From: Leptospira koniambonensis
GTDB taxonomy: Bacteria > Spirochaetota > Leptospiria > Leptospirales > Leptospiraceae
Length of the DNA stretch: 64,000 nt
Reading direction: 5' to 3'
NCBI RefSeq assembly: GCF_004769555.1
Contig: NZ_RQFY01000004.1
Span: 992,001 to 1,056,000, forward strand
Shown here in pieces: positions 39,004 to 50,525 of the stretch. Under the pieces are notes generated by a model, which saw only the letters and a list, made by a program, of their open reading frames with translations, did no database searches and had not been told where the DNA came from. Position 1 is the first letter of the stretch, and every line of letters begins with the position of its first letter. The position numbers and the translations under genes were made by a program.

Positions 39004-39285
39004 ATGGATCCTAGGCATCTCAAACTGGAGAAGTTTGTAGCCTGGGGATTTATTATTATTACAGTTTACTTAAGTTTCTATCTTACACTAAATCATTACG
39101 CAGGAGAAGGTTTGATACTTTCTCTGATTGTAACTCATCTCGGGATCTTCATCGCATTTAGAAGAGTATTAGACAGATTAAGCTATTCTGTTTTAGCTTT
39201 TTCTCATATTGTTCTTTGTTATTGGTTGGGAAAGAACGCTTTAGAGATTCTGTCTACTATCGATGGCTGGAAACAAGGATTCTAA
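39004..39285 (+). CDS. Small membrane protein, unrecognised
   Basis: A 93-residue protein with three hydrophobic stretches (about 12-29, 34-50 and 58-78). It starts 6 bases after the MORN gene. Its last 45 bases overlap the end of the opposite-strand membrane gene. No family is recognised. Confidence 0.55.
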   Translation: MDPRHLKLEKFVAWGFIIITVYLSFYLTLNHYAGEGLILSLIVTHLGIFIAFRRVLDRLSYSVLAFSHIVLCYWLGKNALEILSTIDGWKQGF

Positions 39286-40287
39286 GAACTCGAAATTGAT
39301 CGTAAGTAGATAATATAAGAATAGAATAAAAACAAATACCAGAACTAAGACCAAAAATATCATCAAAGTGATCCTAATAAATCGGACCTGCAGATAACTG
39401 ATCCCTAACGCCAAGTTTTGGTAAGTGCTTAGTTCAGGACTTCTTCCGAATTTGAGGTAATTCCGGATATAAAAGGCAGAAATTGCAATGACCGTCCCTG
39501 CAATTAAAATCCCGAAAGGTTCCGGATAATTTTTTTGGAGAACAAATAGAGGAATATAAACTATATTTCCGATCAAGGTTCCCAATGCCACAATCCCTAA
39601 AAAGTGAAGAAACGCGGTAGCATAAGAACCTTTTCGATTACTTTCGGATCTAAACTCTGATTCATCTTCTCTCAGATTTTTAAGAGAATAAAAACGATCT
39701 GCATTTTCTTCAGAGTAAAGTTTTCCAATGGTGAACATCAGATACACCATTCCTATGATCCAAGCAAATGCGAAGAATAGAGATGGTATTACCCAAAAAA
39801 GATCTTCTGTTCTTCCGGAACTTGCACCTGCCAAAGCAATATTTGGCATGCTGAAAAGCCCTTGAATAAAACCAAAAAAGTATAGAATTCGATTTAAGAA
39901 AGCGTAGAAGAATGCTCTGAAATAAAGAGAAAGAAAGGAAGTCACAGAAAGAATTGCTAAGAATACATAAAAGGAGATCTGCAATCTTTGTCCGAGTAGA
40001 ACTCTTCCTAATCTATTTTTGATCTCTTCTGGTTGAGAATCATTCGGTAGACTCGGATCTTCTATTTCTTTTAAGATCTTTTCAGTCAGAAGCATTTGAG
40101 AAATTGCGCCACCTTGGAAATAAAATCCGGAGATTGGCTCTCTTGCGGTTCCATCTAATAACGCTTCCATGGTAGAAGTGTCGTTTGTATTTAGAAAAGT
40201 AGGTTGTAGGAAAAGTTGAAATCCGCTGACCAGCAGGAGAACAAAAGGGATAATGTAAGTGATGGTCAATTTAATGCGAGATCTCAT
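39241..40287 (-). CDS. Polytopic membrane protein, unrecognised
   Basis: A 348-residue protein with an N-terminal membrane segment, a periplasmic loop of about 80 residues and around five or six further helices. Leucine- and phenylalanine-rich throughout, with no diagnostic motif. It converges on and overlaps the preceding small membrane gene by 45 bases. Function unknown. Confidence 0.6.
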   Translation of the reverse strand: MRSRIKLTITYIIPFVLLLVSGFQLFLQPTFLNTNDTSTMEALLDGTAREPISGFYFQGGAISQMLLTEKILKEIEDPSLPNDSQPEEIKNRLGRVLLGQRLQISFYVFLAILSVTSFLSLYFRAFFYAFLNRILYFFGFIQGLFSMPNIALAGASSGRTEDLFWVIPSLFFAFAWIIGMVYLMFTIGKLYSEENADRFYSLKNLREDESEFRSESNRKGSYATAFLHFLGIVALGTLIGNIVYIPLFVLQKNYPEPFGILIAGTVIAISAFYIRNYLKFGRSPELSTYQNLALGISYLQVRFIRITLMIFLVLVLVFVFILFLYYLLTINFEFLESLFPAIDSRQNL

Positions 40288-40368
40288 ATCTTAATCCGTC
40301 GATAGGGCTATGATTTTACTAAGCTACATTCTCTCCATCCAAAAAGTTACGAGAGAAGGTCCTGAATT

Positions 40369-41379
40369 TTAGAGTAAGAATACAAAAATTGCGATCATTC
40401 CAATCCCTACAACTCCCAAAGCGATGAGTACAGTCAGAAGTAGACTGGATTCTCCTGCTTCTAAAGAAGCGCTGGAAGCTGTAGAAGTGTTTGAACCGCC
40501 AGATTTTGAAACAGGTTTTTCTCCTGTGTAAAGGCGGACCTTGATTGAATTTTCTTCTTCGTAAATTTTACCGAAAACGTCGTTTCCAATTTTAACAACG
40601 GTTTCATTCTCCACACCTTTGTTTTCTGTGGCGACAACCGTAGCTGGAATAGGTTTAATACTTCCGTCTTCCGTTTTGAGTTTCATAGAATCTATGATCC
40701 CCATTGTAGTAGGATCACTTCCTGTGAGTTGTACTACGATTTGGTCACCAGGTTTGAGCTGGTTGACTGGAATTCCGGAAACTGGAGAAAGAATAAATTT
40801 GAACTGAACTCTTGCTGCAGTAGGAGGAATAGTAGCATCAATCCCAGTCGGAACCCCAATTGGGATTATTGGAGCCTCTTCCGGAGTAGAATCTGCTTGT
40901 GCTTCTTCAGAATCCAAAGATTCAAAGGAAGATTTTCCTGAACCAGCCTCATCAATCTTATCACGATCGATCAAAGAATACCAAAGGCTGATATCAGGTT
41001 TGGAATTTCCCATCGCCTGGTTTTGGATCTGGTTGATCAGATATTTGATCTTATCGTCTTCGCGTTTATTGATATAATGAATGAGCTGCTCCATAAAATC
41101 ATCGGAGCGTCCATTGTTTGCAAATAATTCATGAAGTTTGTTAGTAAGGTTTTTAAGTTGTTTACCTTCGTATTTGATCTTCTGGCAAACATTGGTGATG
41201 TCTTTGAAGGTGGTTCCGGATAACGGAATATTGATTAACTCGCTATTTCCTACGGCGATTACTTCGAATCTATCGATCCGACTGGAAACCGGGTCTACGA
41301 TTCCCCCAAATAAGATGTAAAGTGAGGACGCCCCGTCCCTAGACTGAAATAATAAGGAATATACTTGTTCGGATGGCAT
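40369..41379 (-). CDS. Tail-anchored protein, unrecognised
   Basis: A 336-residue protein with no N-terminal signal and one hydrophobic segment at the very C-terminus (about 312-336: LLLTVLIALGVVGIGMIAIF). The N-terminal 130 residues are mixed and charged. A Pro/Glu linker (about 155-185) precedes a beta-rich part with VNQLKPGDQIVVQLTGS. The layout suggests a tail-anchored cytoplasmic protein. I do not recognise the family. Confidence 0.55.
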   Translation of the reverse strand: MPSEQVYSLLFQSRDGASSLYILFGGIVDPVSSRIDRFEVIAVGNSELINIPLSGTTFKDITNVCQKIKYEGKQLKNLTNKLHELFANNGRSDDFMEQLIHYINKREDDKIKYLINQIQNQAMGNSKPDISLWYSLIDRDKIDEAGSGKSSFESLDSEEAQADSTPEEAPIIPIGVPTGIDATIPPTAARVQFKFILSPVSGIPVNQLKPGDQIVVQLTGSDPTTMGIIDSMKLKTEDGSIKPIPATVVATENKGVENETVVKIGNDVFGKIYEEENSIKVRLYTGEKPVSKSGGSNTSTASSASLEAGESSLLLTVLIALGVVGIGMIAIFVFLL

Positions 41380-41481
41380 AAAATTTCGAATGAAACACCG
41401 ATACTACTATGAGGCCAAATCGGTATCGACTTTTTTTTGACATCCTGCATCGGAATCTGATAATTGTCAAACTAAGGAAAT

Positions 41482-42888
41482 TTGCGGATTTGTTTAATTT
41501 CAACCGCCCAACTGATGAATTTCTTCTTTCATAGATCCCCCCTAATCCAACTTCTCACTTCTCGCTATATTCGAGGGTCCAGAGTCACTGGATTACTTTC
41601 GCTCAAGTCCAGGATTTCGTTTATCGTAATGGCTGTCGGAGTCGCCCTTCTGATCGTAGTACTTTCTATCTTTAACGGATTTCAAAGGCAACTTAAGGAA
41701 TCCCTGTGGCAAGGTGGAGAACATATTACAATTGAAAGCAGTTCCAATGGCGGAGAGATCAGAGACTACCAAAAGATCATCAAATATATACAAAACGATC
41801 CGGACCTAAAGGGCAGGATCATTTCTGTAGAAGGTGGGATCCAAAGCCACGGACTCATCCAAAGATATAATGTATTTTATCCCGTTCTTATCAAGGCAGT
41901 AGCTATTCCAAATGTAGATGCGTTGATAGAACATAAACTTCATAACTTCCCAAGAATCGTTCATTATGATAGAGAAGAGTTAGGTCATCTGAACCGAGAA
42001 AGTTATATCATTCTTGGAAAAGAGATGGAGGACCTTTACAATTTCAGTTTGGGCAAACAACTTACTTTAGCAGTTCCTGGAGGAAGATTCTCTCTCGGAA
42101 AGGGAGTCGAAGTAAGTGTTCAGAATTTCAGAGTATCTGGATTTTTTAAAACAGGGAACTACAAGTTCGATTCCAGTTTTGTCTACATGTCCTTACCTGT
42201 TGCTCAGAAATTTTTCAAAATGAAAGATTCTGTAAATCAGATCACTATCAAAGCAAGATCTTTAGATGACCTTGCGATCAGCAAACGTAAACTGTATAAA
42301 CTATTTAATAGTTTAGAGTTCGAGCAAGAAATAGATGCTTCTTCTTCTTTGTCCGTTAGAACGATAGCAGAAGAACAGGAAAATCTTTTAGCAGCTTTAC
42401 AATTAGAGAAGACGATCATCTCTATTATAGTTTTCTTATTTATTATATTAGCGGCACTCGGCATGGTCGTTTCGGTATATTCTCTAGTAAGAGCAAAACG
42501 TAAGTCTATTGGAGTTCTGAAAGCACTTGGACTTCCTGCTTCTGATATTCTTTTGATCTTTACATTGAATGCAATGCTTGTGGGGATTTTAGCATCTTTA
42601 ACAGGTGGAGTTACGGGAGTATTTTTGGCAAACTCTCTCGATACTATTATAGGTTATGTAGAAGAGATCATCAATATGTTCGGACCTTCTTTCACTGGCG
42701 GAGACTGGACACCTGTAGAGTTAGTTCCTAAACGTATTTATTATTTTGATAAACTGCCTGTGGATATCAATATACCTTTCATTTTTATGGTAACTACTGC
42801 AGCTACCATACTTTCTGGAATAGCCGGATACTTTCCTGCAAGATGGGCAGCAAGTTTGAATCCTGTCGACACCATAAGGAACGACTAA
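41482..42888 (+). CDS. Lipoprotein-release ABC transporter permease (LolC/LolE type)
   Basis: A 468-residue permease with four helices and a large periplasmic loop: an N-terminal [31 protein letters not shown] and a C-terminal FtsX-like core ([22 protein letters not shown] and [17 protein letters not shown]). With LolD it extracts mature lipoproteins from the inner membrane toward the outer membrane, an important step in spirochaetes with many lipoproteins. The start (TTG 41482, or ATG 41515) is uncertain. It is followed by lolD with 1 base between them. Confidence 0.87.
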   Translation: MRICLISTAQLMNFFFHRSPLIQLLTSRYIRGSRVTGLLSLKSRISFIVMAVGVALLIVVLSIFNGFQRQLKESLWQGGEHITIESSSNGGEIRDYQKIIKYIQNDPDLKGRIISVEGGIQSHGLIQRYNVFYPVLIKAVAIPNVDALIEHKLHNFPRIVHYDREELGHLNRESYIILGKEMEDLYNFSLGKQLTLAVPGGRFSLGKGVEVSVQNFRVSGFFKTGNYKFDSSFVYMSLPVAQKFFKMKDSVNQITIKARSLDDLAISKRKLYKLFNSLEFEQEIDASSSLSVRTIAEEQENLLAALQLEKTIISIIVFLFIILAALGMVVSVYSLVRAKRKSIGVLKALGLPASDILLIFTLNAMLVGILASLTGGVTGVFLANSLDTIIGYVEEIINMFGPSFTGGDWTPVELVPKRIYYFDKLPVDINIPFIFMVTTAATILSGIAGYFPARWAASLNPVDTIRND

Positions 42889-42889
42889 C

Positions 42890-43582
42890 GTGAGCATTAT
42901 TAAGATCCGAAATCTGGTCAAAAAGTATCATATCCTGGATAAGGAATTTTCCGTACTAGATGGATTGGATATGGATGTAGAAGAAGCTGAGATCTTTTCT
43001 ATCGAAGGAAAATCCGGGATAGGAAAATCTACTCTTCTAAACATTCTAGGAGCAATGGATAGTTTCGATTCAGGTGATATCGAAGTCTGCGGAATCAATC
43101 TAAACAATTTAGATGAGAAGGGAAAAGAAAGTTTCCGTGCAGAAAAGATCGCATTCATCTTCCAGCATCATCTTCTTCTTCCTGATTTTTCTGCATTGGA
43201 GAATGTAAGCATTCCACTTTTAATCAAAGGTTATTCTACTTCTAAGGCGGAGAAGGAAGCAATCTCCATGTTAGAGAAAGTTGGGCTAAAGGAAAGGATC
43301 CATTCTCATCCTTCTCAATTATCCGGAGGAGAAAGTGCAAGAGTAGGAGTGGCAAGGGCTTTAGTTGCCGGAAAAAAACTCATCCTTGCGGATGAACCTA
43401 CTGGAAACTTGGACAGAGAAAATTCTAGAAATCTAATGAGTTTGATCCAAGAATTACAAAAAGATCTTAGGTTCAGTCTAATACTAGTGACTCATGATAT
43501 GGAACTGGCAGCACTCGCTCATAAAAGAAACCAGATCTTCCAAGGAAAACTCAAACCCGCAGTGGTCCCTCAAACGGTATAA
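42890..43582 (+). CDS. lolD: Lipoprotein-release ABC transporter ATPase (LolD type)
   Basis: A 230-residue ABC ATPase with Walker [10 protein letters not shown], signature LSGGE, Walker [13 protein letters not shown] and switch His (LVTHDME). It matches the LolD/MacB subfamily ([16 protein letters not shown]). GTG start. It is directly downstream of the permease gene and powers it. Confidence 0.92.
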   Translation: MSIIKIRNLVKKYHILDKEFSVLDGLDMDVEEAEIFSIEGKSGIGKSTLLNILGAMDSFDSGDIEVCGINLNNLDEKGKESFRAEKIAFIFQHHLLLPDFSALENVSIPLLIKGYSTSKAEKEAISMLEKVGLKERIHSHPSQLSGGESARVGVARALVAGKKLILADEPTGNLDRENSRNLMSLIQELQKDLRFSLILVTHDMELAALAHKRNQIFQGKLKPAVVPQTV

Positions 43583-43588
43583 ACATTT

Positions 43589-44413
43589 ATGGATGGCTGT
43601 ATTTATTGCGGCTTATCCCTTCTCGACTGGAAAAATCGGGGAAAGATAGGATGTGCCCATTGCATCCAATTTTTGGGAGAAGAATATACTAAGTTTATTC
43701 CGATCCAAGCACCCTCCGATTGGGAACCACCTTCTCATTTTCCTGCAATTGATACCTGGGCAGAATTCAGAAAAACAAATTGGGAAGAAGGTTTATCCTA
43801 CATAGATTCTCATAGTTTGCCTTTCACTTATAGGTTTCGTATCGCCAGAAATCCAAAAAATTCTACATATACCAAACGTACCGAAAAAACGGACCAATTT
43901 CTAAATTTGTTTTTAGAAGAGACTGATTCACAAACTGAAGATCTAAATTCGGGAAAAAAACATCCGATCCTAGAATTAAAACAAAGAATTCCCTGGAATT
44001 CAGGGACATTAGTGATGGGAGACGAGGATCATATTCGTTGGGAATATGTGACTGATTCTCTGGTTGAGTTAAACTCTGTCCTAAAATCTGATTTTTTAAC
44101 GAAATTCGAGGCGGAAGATAAGTTTGATTTTCAAAAAGGGATCGGATTCATCAATTCCTGTCCTACCAACTCCGGTTTTGGAGACAAACTTTCTGTTTCT
44201 ATTCCGGCAAGACTTGCGGACTCGGGAGAGTTAAGGGATTTCAGGCTGCCTACAGACTGGGGCTTCTATCGGGAAGAATTGAAGGGCAGATTGGTCTTTT
44301 TCCGAAAAAATTTCGGCCCAAATAGAAAAAATTCCTTTTTCAATTTGGTTTCGTATTTAGCCTTACTGGTAATAAGCGGAAAAGAAGGGACAAAAGCCTC
44401 ATTTGCCCCGTAA
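43589..44413 (+). CDS. Fused, shortened McsA-McsB-like protein (guanidino-kinase-like)
   Basis: A 274-residue protein: an N-terminal zinc-ribbon-like part (C4-x2-C7, C22-x2-C25) as in McsA, then elements of a protein-arginine kinase of the McsB type: RFRIARN at 82-88 (McsB RIRLARN), DEDHIRW at about 145-151 (NEEDHIR) and NSCPTNSGFGDKLSV at 189-203 (TSCPTNxGTG). The later nucleotide-binding loop GEGSxxxGNxxQ and the C-terminal third of McsB are missing. Ordinary McsA and McsB total about 540 residues, so this is heavily reduced. It lies between lolD and clpC, where ctsR-mcsA-mcsB-clpC is the classic order. Whether it still phosphorylates arginine is open. Confidence 0.8.
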   Translation: MDGCIYCGLSLLDWKNRGKIGCAHCIQFLGEEYTKFIPIQAPSDWEPPSHFPAIDTWAEFRKTNWEEGLSYIDSHSLPFTYRFRIARNPKNSTYTKRTEKTDQFLNLFLEETDSQTEDLNSGKKHPILELKQRIPWNSGTLVMGDEDHIRWEYVTDSLVELNSVLKSDFLTKFEAEDKFDFQKGIGFINSCPTNSGFGDKLSVSIPARLADSGELRDFRLPTDWGFYREELKGRLVFFRKNFGPNRKNSFFNLVSYLALLVISGKEGTKASFAP

Positions 44414-44527
44414 TCCTTTTTGGTTAACTAGTCCGATATATTCTTTAAGGGAGATTCCGGCTCCCAGTTGGAAATTGGATGCGAATACAGTCTAACCTAC
44501 AGAACCCATCAGGAAGGGCGTGCAATT

Positions 44528-47068
44528 ATGTTGGAATTTACTAAAAGAGCAAAACGAGTAATCAACGAGATCGCGCAAGACGAAGCAAAACGTCTTGGTA
44601 GCGAATTTATCGGCCCTGAACATATCTTATTAGGATTGTTAAAGGAAGAAGATTCGGTCGCGATAAAAATACTGAATAACCTGAACATCAACCTGAACGA
44701 ACTTCGTAAAGAAGTAGAGCGCAGGACCAGGGAGAACTCCGGCACATTGTTGATGGACATGGCCCAAGGACAGGATCGATACCAAAAAATTATCGAACTC
44801 TCCAAGGAAGAAGCCAAACGTCTTAAACACAACTATGTTGGAACTGAACATATTCTTCTAGCATTGCTGCGAGATAATAATAATATCGCAGGTGGAGCGT
44901 TATACTCCTTTAGCGTGAATTATAATGTGATCAAAGGAGAGATCTTACGTCTGTTAGGCGCTCCTCCTACAAGCACAGTGGGTGTATCCAGCCAGCCAAC
45001 AGCTCAACCTGGAACTCCTCGCGCTGAAAAAACTAAAACTCCAATCTTGGATGAGTTCGCAAGAGATCTTACTCAACTAGCCAGAGATAAAAAACTGGAT
45101 CCAGTTGTAGGAAGAGCTAACGAGATCCAAAGGGTGATCCAAATCCTTTCTCGTAAAACTAAGAACAACCCAGTACTCGTTGGAGAGTCCGGTGTTGGTA
45201 AAACTGCAATCGTCGAAGGACTCGCACTTGCAATAGTAGAGAAGAATGTTCCGGATCTTCTATTCGATAAACGTGTACTTTCCTTGGATCTGGCAAGCCT
45301 AATCGCAGGAACCAAGTATCGCGGAGAATTCGAAGAAAGATTAAAGAAGATCATGAAAGAAATTTCTTCTTCTAATAATATCATCATATTTATCGATGAG
45401 TTGCATACTCTGATCGGAGCCGGTGCGGCAGAAGGAGCTGTGGATGCAGCAAATATCCTGAAACCTGCACTTGCAAGAGGGGAACTGCAATGTATCGGAG
45501 CTACTACCAGCACAGAATATCGCAAGTATATCGAGCGTGATTCTGCGTTAGAAAGAAGGTTCCAAGTAGTAAAAGTTGCAGAACCTTCTGTAGACGATGC
45601 TATCCAAATCCTTACAGGATTGAAAAAAGCATACGAAGCTCACCACAAGGTTCGCTACTCAGATCGTGCTTTGGAGCAATCTGTTAAGTTATCACATAGA
45701 TATATCAATGATAGATATCTACCTGACAAGGCGATCGACATCATCGACGAAGCGGGTGCAAAAGCAAGACTTGCAAATTGTGCTCGTCCTCAAGCAGTAA
45801 AAGACTTGGAAGAAGAGATCAAATCACTTTCTCAAAAGAAAGAAGATCTAGTTCGTTCTCAAGAGTATGAAAAAGCTGCTGGAGTTCGCGACGAAGTAAA
45901 TCGTAAGAAACAAGTTCTGGAAGAAAAGATCAGATCTTGGCAGGAGAAACTGGATGATTTCGCAGTTTCTATCGACGAAGACGATATTCTTTCAGTAGTT
46001 TCTCAGTGGACTGGAATTCCATTACAAAGAATGGAAGAGAACGAGTCTGCAAGACTTCTACGTTTGGAAGAAGAACTTAGACTAAGAGTTGTAGGTCAGG
46101 ACGAGGCTATTGAGAAGATTGCAAAATCTGTTCGTAGAGCGCGCACTGGATTCAAAGCAGAACGTAGACCTACTGGATCTTTCATCTTCCTCGGACCTAC
46201 TGGTGTGGGTAAAACCGAGCTTGCTAAAGCTCTTGCTGAGTTCTTATTCGGAGACCAAGATGCTATGCTTCGCGTGGATATGTCCGAGTATATGGAACCA
46301 CATGCAGTAAGTAGATTGATCGGTGCTCCTCCAGGTTATGTTGGTTACGATGATGGCGGACAATTGACTGAGTTCGTTCGTAAAAAACCGTATTCTATCA
46401 TCTTGTTGGATGAGATCGAAAAGGCTCACCATGATATTTTCAATGTTCTTCTCCAAGTAATGGAAGAAGGTAACCTGACTGACACTAAAGGTCGTAAGGT
46501 AAACTTCAGAGATGCGATCATCATCATGACTTCCAATATTGGTGCTAAGGAAATTTCCAGCGCAGTTCGTTTGGGATTTGAAGATCGTTCTGGAGAGACC
46601 GACAAATACAAGTCAGACCAAGCTCGCGAGCAGTTGAAAAAACATTTCAACCCAGAGTTCTTGAACAGGGTGGATGAGGTTGTTTACTTCAAACCACTCA
46701 GAAAAGAAGAGCTTATGGCGATTATGGATATCATGATCAGAGATACTAATAAGAGATTATTGGATAAGAAGATCAAGATAGACCTGACTCAAGAAGCAAA
46801 GGATCACTTCATGGATATCGGCTACGACGAGAAGTTCGGAGCACGTCCATTACGCAGAGTATTCCAACGCGAGTTAGAAGATTATATGGCAGTTCAAACT
46901 TTGAAAGGCGCTTACAAAGAGCCTACTAAGATCACAGTTGCTTTCAAAGAAGGTAAACTGGACTTCTTGGAAGAAGTTTGGACAGATTATAAACCTGCAG
47001 ATCAAGGTTCCGACGGAGGAAGTTCTCCGAACAATCCGGAGCGTTCCGAAGAACCTGCGCTAGTGTAA
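44528..47068 (+). CDS. clpC: AAA+ unfoldase ClpC
   Basis: An 846-residue Hsp100 protein. It has paired N-domain repeats ([20 protein letters not shown] and [18 protein letters not shown]), AAA-1 with GESGVGKT at 219-226, a UVR-type coiled region ([20 protein letters not shown]), AAA-2 with GPTGVGKT at 556-563, and a C-terminal domain ending in an acidic, disordered tail. It unfolds targets for ClpP and is delivered arginine-phosphorylated substrates where McsB exists. ATG 44528 with AGGAAGGG upstream is chosen over an upstream frame extension. A terminator follows. Confidence 0.96.
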   Translation: MLEFTKRAKRVINEIAQDEAKRLGSEFIGPEHILLGLLKEEDSVAIKILNNLNINLNELRKEVERRTRENSGTLLMDMAQGQDRYQKIIELSKEEAKRLKHNYVGTEHILLALLRDNNNIAGGALYSFSVNYNVIKGEILRLLGAPPTSTVGVSSQPTAQPGTPRAEKTKTPILDEFARDLTQLARDKKLDPVVGRANEIQRVIQILSRKTKNNPVLVGESGVGKTAIVEGLALAIVEKNVPDLLFDKRVLSLDLASLIAGTKYRGEFEERLKKIMKEISSSNNIIIFIDELHTLIGAGAAEGAVDAANILKPALARGELQCIGATTSTEYRKYIERDSALERRFQVVKVAEPSVDDAIQILTGLKKAYEAHHKVRYSDRALEQSVKLSHRYINDRYLPDKAIDIIDEAGAKARLANCARPQAVKDLEEEIKSLSQKKEDLVRSQEYEKAAGVRDEVNRKKQVLEEKIRSWQEKLDDFAVSIDEDDILSVVSQWTGIPLQRMEENESARLLRLEEELRLRVVGQDEAIEKIAKSVRRARTGFKAERRPTGSFIFLGPTGVGKTELAKALAEFLFGDQDAMLRVDMSEYMEPHAVSRLIGAPPGYVGYDDGGQLTEFVRKKPYSIILLDEIEKAHHDIFNVLLQVMEEGNLTDTKGRKVNFRDAIIIMTSNIGAKEISSAVRLGFEDRSGETDKYKSDQAREQLKKHFNPEFLNRVDEVVYFKPLRKEELMAIMDIMIRDTNKRLLDKKIKIDLTQEAKDHFMDIGYDEKFGARPLRRVFQRELEDYMAVQTLKGAYKEPTKITVAFKEGKLDFLEEVWTDYKPADQGSDGGSSPNNPERSEEPALV

Positions 47069-47077
47069 AAGATCTTT

Positions 47078-47108
47078 GCCCTCCTCCGGAAACGAAAGGA
47101 GGGCTTTT
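47078..47108 (+). terminator. Rho-independent terminator after clpC
   Basis: GCCCTCCT (47078-47085) pairs with AGGAGGGC (47097-47104); a T4 run follows. It is 10 bases after the clpC stop. Confidence 0.88.
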
Positions 47109-47142
47109 GATCTAAATAGGGAGACTTTATTGGAGAGGGTCT

Positions 47143-47568
47143 ATGCCGTACCTCATTCCCATTATATTTGTGCTCCTTTACCTTTTAGTCCGTAAGGTAT
47201 GGTTCCATTTACGTAAGATCAGAACCGTAGCTGGGATCGAAAAAATTTCCCTATGTGTTTTCCAGCCTGATTTATTTCTTCCCGAGGTACGCGTCCTCTA
47301 CAAATACTACTTCCAAGGCGGGGTCTACTTCGGATCCGGTTATATGCTGTTGACTGATTTCCTCGACCAAGAGGAATACGAGATCTACAGAAACTTGGAC
47401 GGTTTACCTGTTTTGGAAACCGGGGATTTTCAGATCGTATCTGAGGAAAGAATAGAACATTTCCTTTCTATACGATATCCGAGTATAATCGTTTTCATCG
47501 ACCCGGTGGAGCCATTTCATTCCTTAATTGATTGTCTAAATACAAAATCAATGGGGGTCCCCACCTAA
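47143..47568 (+). CDS. Small membrane-anchored protein, unrecognised
   Basis: A 141-residue protein with one N-terminal membrane helix (about 3-17) and a globular part rich in aromatics ([21 protein letters not shown]). It lies between the clpC terminator and the TPR gene and I do not recognise it. Confidence 0.6.
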   Translation: MPYLIPIIFVLLYLLVRKVWFHLRKIRTVAGIEKISLCVFQPDLFLPEVRVLYKYYFQGGVYFGSGYMLLTDFLDQEEYEIYRNLDGLPVLETGDFQIVSEERIEHFLSIRYPSIIVFIDPVEPFHSLIDCLNTKSMGVPT

Positions 47569-47600
47569 AATTTTTCCCGCCTATAAAAAGTGACCAAAAG

Positions 47601-48389
47601 ATGCACAAAGGAAAAATACTCCTACTTACACTGATACTATTTGTTTTTTCCGCGGGGAATACTTTCGCTCAGAGCGAACCGGATTATCAAACAGCATTAG
47701 CAGAATTCCAAAAAGGAAATTCAGAAAAAGCTTTAGAGATCATTCGTGTACTTCACGAACAAGGTAAAAGATCTTACGACACTCATTATTTAGCGGCCTT
47801 TTGTCATTATAATGCAGGAAGAAATAAATCCGCTGCCACTCATTGGTCCGAAGCACTAAAACTAAAACCTGGAGATCCTGCTGTAAGTGTGGATTTTGCC
47901 AGATATTTGATCCAAGCAGGTAGGAATTCCGACGCATTAGAGATCATTTATAATTCTTACCAAACTAATCCTAAAAACAGAGAAGTAAGATTATTATATG
48001 CAACTGCTCTATTATATAATAATAAAGCTAGAGAAGCATTATACATTATCGAAAAATTAAAAGCAGAAGATGGAAACGATTATCGTCCTCTGGTTTTAGA
48101 AGCTCAGGTTTACTTCTATTTAGGAAGTGCAGAAAAAGCAGAAGTCAGTTTGAAATGGGCTCAGTCTTTAGTTCCTAATAATCCGAACGTATTGAATAAT
48201 CTTGGGTTAGTTTACGAAAAAGCGGGAAACCAAGAAGCAAAAAGAGGGAATATCAAAAAGGCCCTTGAACAATTAAAAAATGCTAAAGAACAATTGGATT
48301 CTGCACTTAAGTTAAAACCTGACGATGAAAAAATAAAAGGTAATATCAGAAGAATTGAGGCAAGGATCAATGCCCTTTCCGCCAGGTGA
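47601..48389 (+). CDS. Secreted TPR protein
   Basis: A 262-residue exported protein with signal peptide (about 1-23: [19 protein letters not shown]). At least five TPR-like repeats follow ([90 protein letters not shown]). It likely acts as a scaffold in the periplasm. The start at 47601 is preferred to 47532, which would lie inside the previous gene. It overlaps the MtaB gene by 20 bases. Confidence 0.8.
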   Translation: MHKGKILLLTLILFVFSAGNTFAQSEPDYQTALAEFQKGNSEKALEIIRVLHEQGKRSYDTHYLAAFCHYNAGRNKSAATHWSEALKLKPGDPAVSVDFARYLIQAGRNSDALEIIYNSYQTNPKNREVRLLYATALLYNNKAREALYIIEKLKAEDGNDYRPLVLEAQVYFYLGSAEKAEVSLKWAQSLVPNNPNVLNNLGLVYEKAGNQEAKRGNIKKALEQLKNAKEQLDSALKLKPDDEKIKGNIRRIEARINALSAR

Positions 48390-49689
48390 AAAAAAGGTAC
48401 TATTTCATACCTTAGGTTGTAGGCTCAATTTTTTTGAGTCGGATGGTTTATTCTCTTCATTGAGTAAACACGGATATTCCGTGGCTGCTGGAGAGGATAT
48501 TCCGGATGTGGTGGTGGTCAATACATGTACCGTCACAAATAAAGCAGATTCAAGAAATCGTAATATTATTCGAAACGCGATCAAAAGATATCCAGGTGCT
48601 CAAGTCTGGGTTACAGGTTGTTACGCGCAAACTGATAAAGAATCTATAGAGTCAATTCCTGGTATCGCAGGTGTGATCGGTAACGAGAACAAATCCGATC
48701 TTCCTAGATTGATCTTAGAAAAAGAAGGTGCTGATTCTTCTCATATCCAAACTGTTTCAGATAGATTTGCATATTCAGATGTTCTTCCAAATGGGCATAC
48801 TAGAGCTTATCTCAAGATCCAAGATGGTTGTGATCGCCAATGTTCTTATTGTAAAATCCCTCAAGCAAGAGGTAAAGGTATTTCCCGGAACTGGACGGAT
48901 GTTCTGGATCAGGTTTCCTTCTTACAAGATAATGGAGTAGGGGAGATCATACTTACAGGTGTGAATCTCGGCTGGTATAGAGATGCAGAAGGCAGAAAGG
49001 CATTTCCTAAAATGCTCGAAGCCATTTTGAATAAGTTAGAATATTCCAGACTTAGGCTTTCTTCCATCGAACCACCTGATGTGGGTCTGGAACTTGCGGA
49101 ACTTTTGACTCATCCTAGATTTACTCCATTCTTACATGTTCCTTTACAAAGTGGAAGTAAAGAGATCTTAAAGAGGATGAAACGTAGTTATAATCCTGAA
49201 ACTTTCCGTAAAAGGATAGAACTTGCTAAATCCAAAGTTCCGGATCTGTTCTTAGGAACTGATGTGATTGTTGGTTTTCCAGGAGAAACAGAAGGAGATT
49301 TTAAAGATTCGACTTCTATCTTGGAAGAATTAGGTTTTTCTAAAATACATGCGTTTCCTTTCTCCGTGAGAAAAAATACTTCTGCAGAGCAATTTCCAGA
49401 AACAGTTTCGAAAGAAACTAAAAAGGAAAGAGTTCATTCTCTTATGGATCTTTCTCAAAAACTGCATCGTAAATATGCAGAAAGCCAGTTCTCTAAAAAG
49501 AGAGAGGCTGTTTTGGAAGGGGGAGGGATCGCAGTTACTGATAATTATCTTAAAGCAGTGATCCCTGAAAACGATCTGAAAAGTTTAAGCCCAGGCCAAT
49601 TCTTGACTCTAGAGATCGGAGAATATATCCCGGATGCTCACGATAAAGAAGGCAAGGTTTCCGCTCGGATACTTGCTGCGATCGGTTAA
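48370..49689 (+). CDS. mtaB: tRNA methylthiotransferase, MtaB type
   Basis: A 439-residue radical-SAM enzyme of the methylthiotransferase family. The N-terminal cluster uses C17 (TLGCR), C53 (NTCTVT) and C84 (TGCY); the radical SAM cluster is C154-x3-C158-x2-C161 ([15 protein letters not shown]); a TRAM-like end follows. The [12 protein letters not shown] start and overall motif set suit MtaB, which makes 2-methylthio-threonylcarbamoyl-adenosine-37 in tRNA. Start at ATG 48370 behind AAGGA. Confidence 0.87.
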   Translation: MPFPPGEKKVLFHTLGCRLNFFESDGLFSSLSKHGYSVAAGEDIPDVVVVNTCTVTNKADSRNRNIIRNAIKRYPGAQVWVTGCYAQTDKESIESIPGIAGVIGNENKSDLPRLILEKEGADSSHIQTVSDRFAYSDVLPNGHTRAYLKIQDGCDRQCSYCKIPQARGKGISRNWTDVLDQVSFLQDNGVGEIILTGVNLGWYRDAEGRKAFPKMLEAILNKLEYSRLRLSSIEPPDVGLELAELLTHPRFTPFLHVPLQSGSKEILKRMKRSYNPETFRKRIELAKSKVPDLFLGTDVIVGFPGETEGDFKDSTSILEELGFSKIHAFPFSVRKNTSAEQFPETVSKETKKERVHSLMDLSQKLHRKYAESQFSKKREAVLEGGGIAVTDNYLKAVIPENDLKSLSPGQFLTLEIGEYIPDAHDKEGKVSARILAAIG

Positions 49690-50348
49690 GATCTGATCAA
49701 TTCTTCAGAGTAAGTTTCTTCTTCTCTTAGATCGTAATAACCGTATTCGAATTCAGGACCAGATTGGATCTCTAAACCGTAAACGTTTTCGCTAATACGA
49801 ACAGTTTTAACAATTTCTAATTTATATTGTTCTGCTAGGAACTTCATCTTATCTAAAGAGATCTTATCATTGATCCTCGGGCCGACTGGATATTCATTTT
49901 TGACCCAGTCTAGAACGATTAATTTGCCGCCCTTCTTCATGGAACGAACTAGGCCGTCCATTGCTTGGCCAGGGTCAGCAAAAGTAGAAAGTACTAAAGA
50001 AGCAAAGACTACTTCAGGAACTGGGATCCATTCTGGCAATAGAGGACGATCCGCCTTCTCCATATAAAATGGTGTAAATCTTTGGATATCTTCTCTGTTT
50101 TTCCAATGTAGTACTTCGTCCAGGAAGTCCTGGTTACATTCTGCACCCCAGACCCAGCCTTCTTTATGGATCGATTTCAGAAGAGTTTCTGTCCAGAAAC
50201 CCAGACCCATCCCGAAATCTACGATATTCTGCACATCTTTGAGGGAAAAATGTTTCAAAATGGTTTCCGGAGGAGTAAGCTCACGTCTCTTACTAGAGAG
50301 GAGAAAATTCTGATATTCTGGGTCGTAATAATATTCTATATCGATCAT
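49686..50348 (-). CDS. Class I SAM-dependent methyltransferase
   Basis: A 220-residue protein with the Rossmann methyltransferase motifs: [17 protein letters not shown] (motif I), [15 protein letters not shown] (acidic loop) and [15 protein letters not shown] (motif III). Substrate unknown. Its stop overlaps that of the convergent mtaB by 4 bases. Confidence 0.8.
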   Translation of the reverse strand: MIDIEYYYDPEYQNFLLSSKRRELTPPETILKHFSLKDVQNIVDFGMGLGFWTETLLKSIHKEGWVWGAECNQDFLDEVLHWKNREDIQRFTPFYMEKADRPLLPEWIPVPEVVFASLVLSTFADPGQAMDGLVRSMKKGGKLIVLDWVKNEYPVGPRINDKISLDKMKFLAEQYKLEIVKTVRISENVYGLEIQSGPEFEYGYYDLREEETYSEELIRS

Positions 50349-50525
50349 TTATATGCCGGAAGTCGTATTATGTCTTATGAATGCTCCGATTAGTCAAGAT
50401 CAAACCGAAGGGAACATTTTCCATATCTTACGCATTTTATATTATTTTCCCCACATTCTCTTAAAAACCGAAGTAAAAATTTCCATTGTAGCAACCGATA
50501 ATCTAGTTCGGAACCTTATTTCCAG

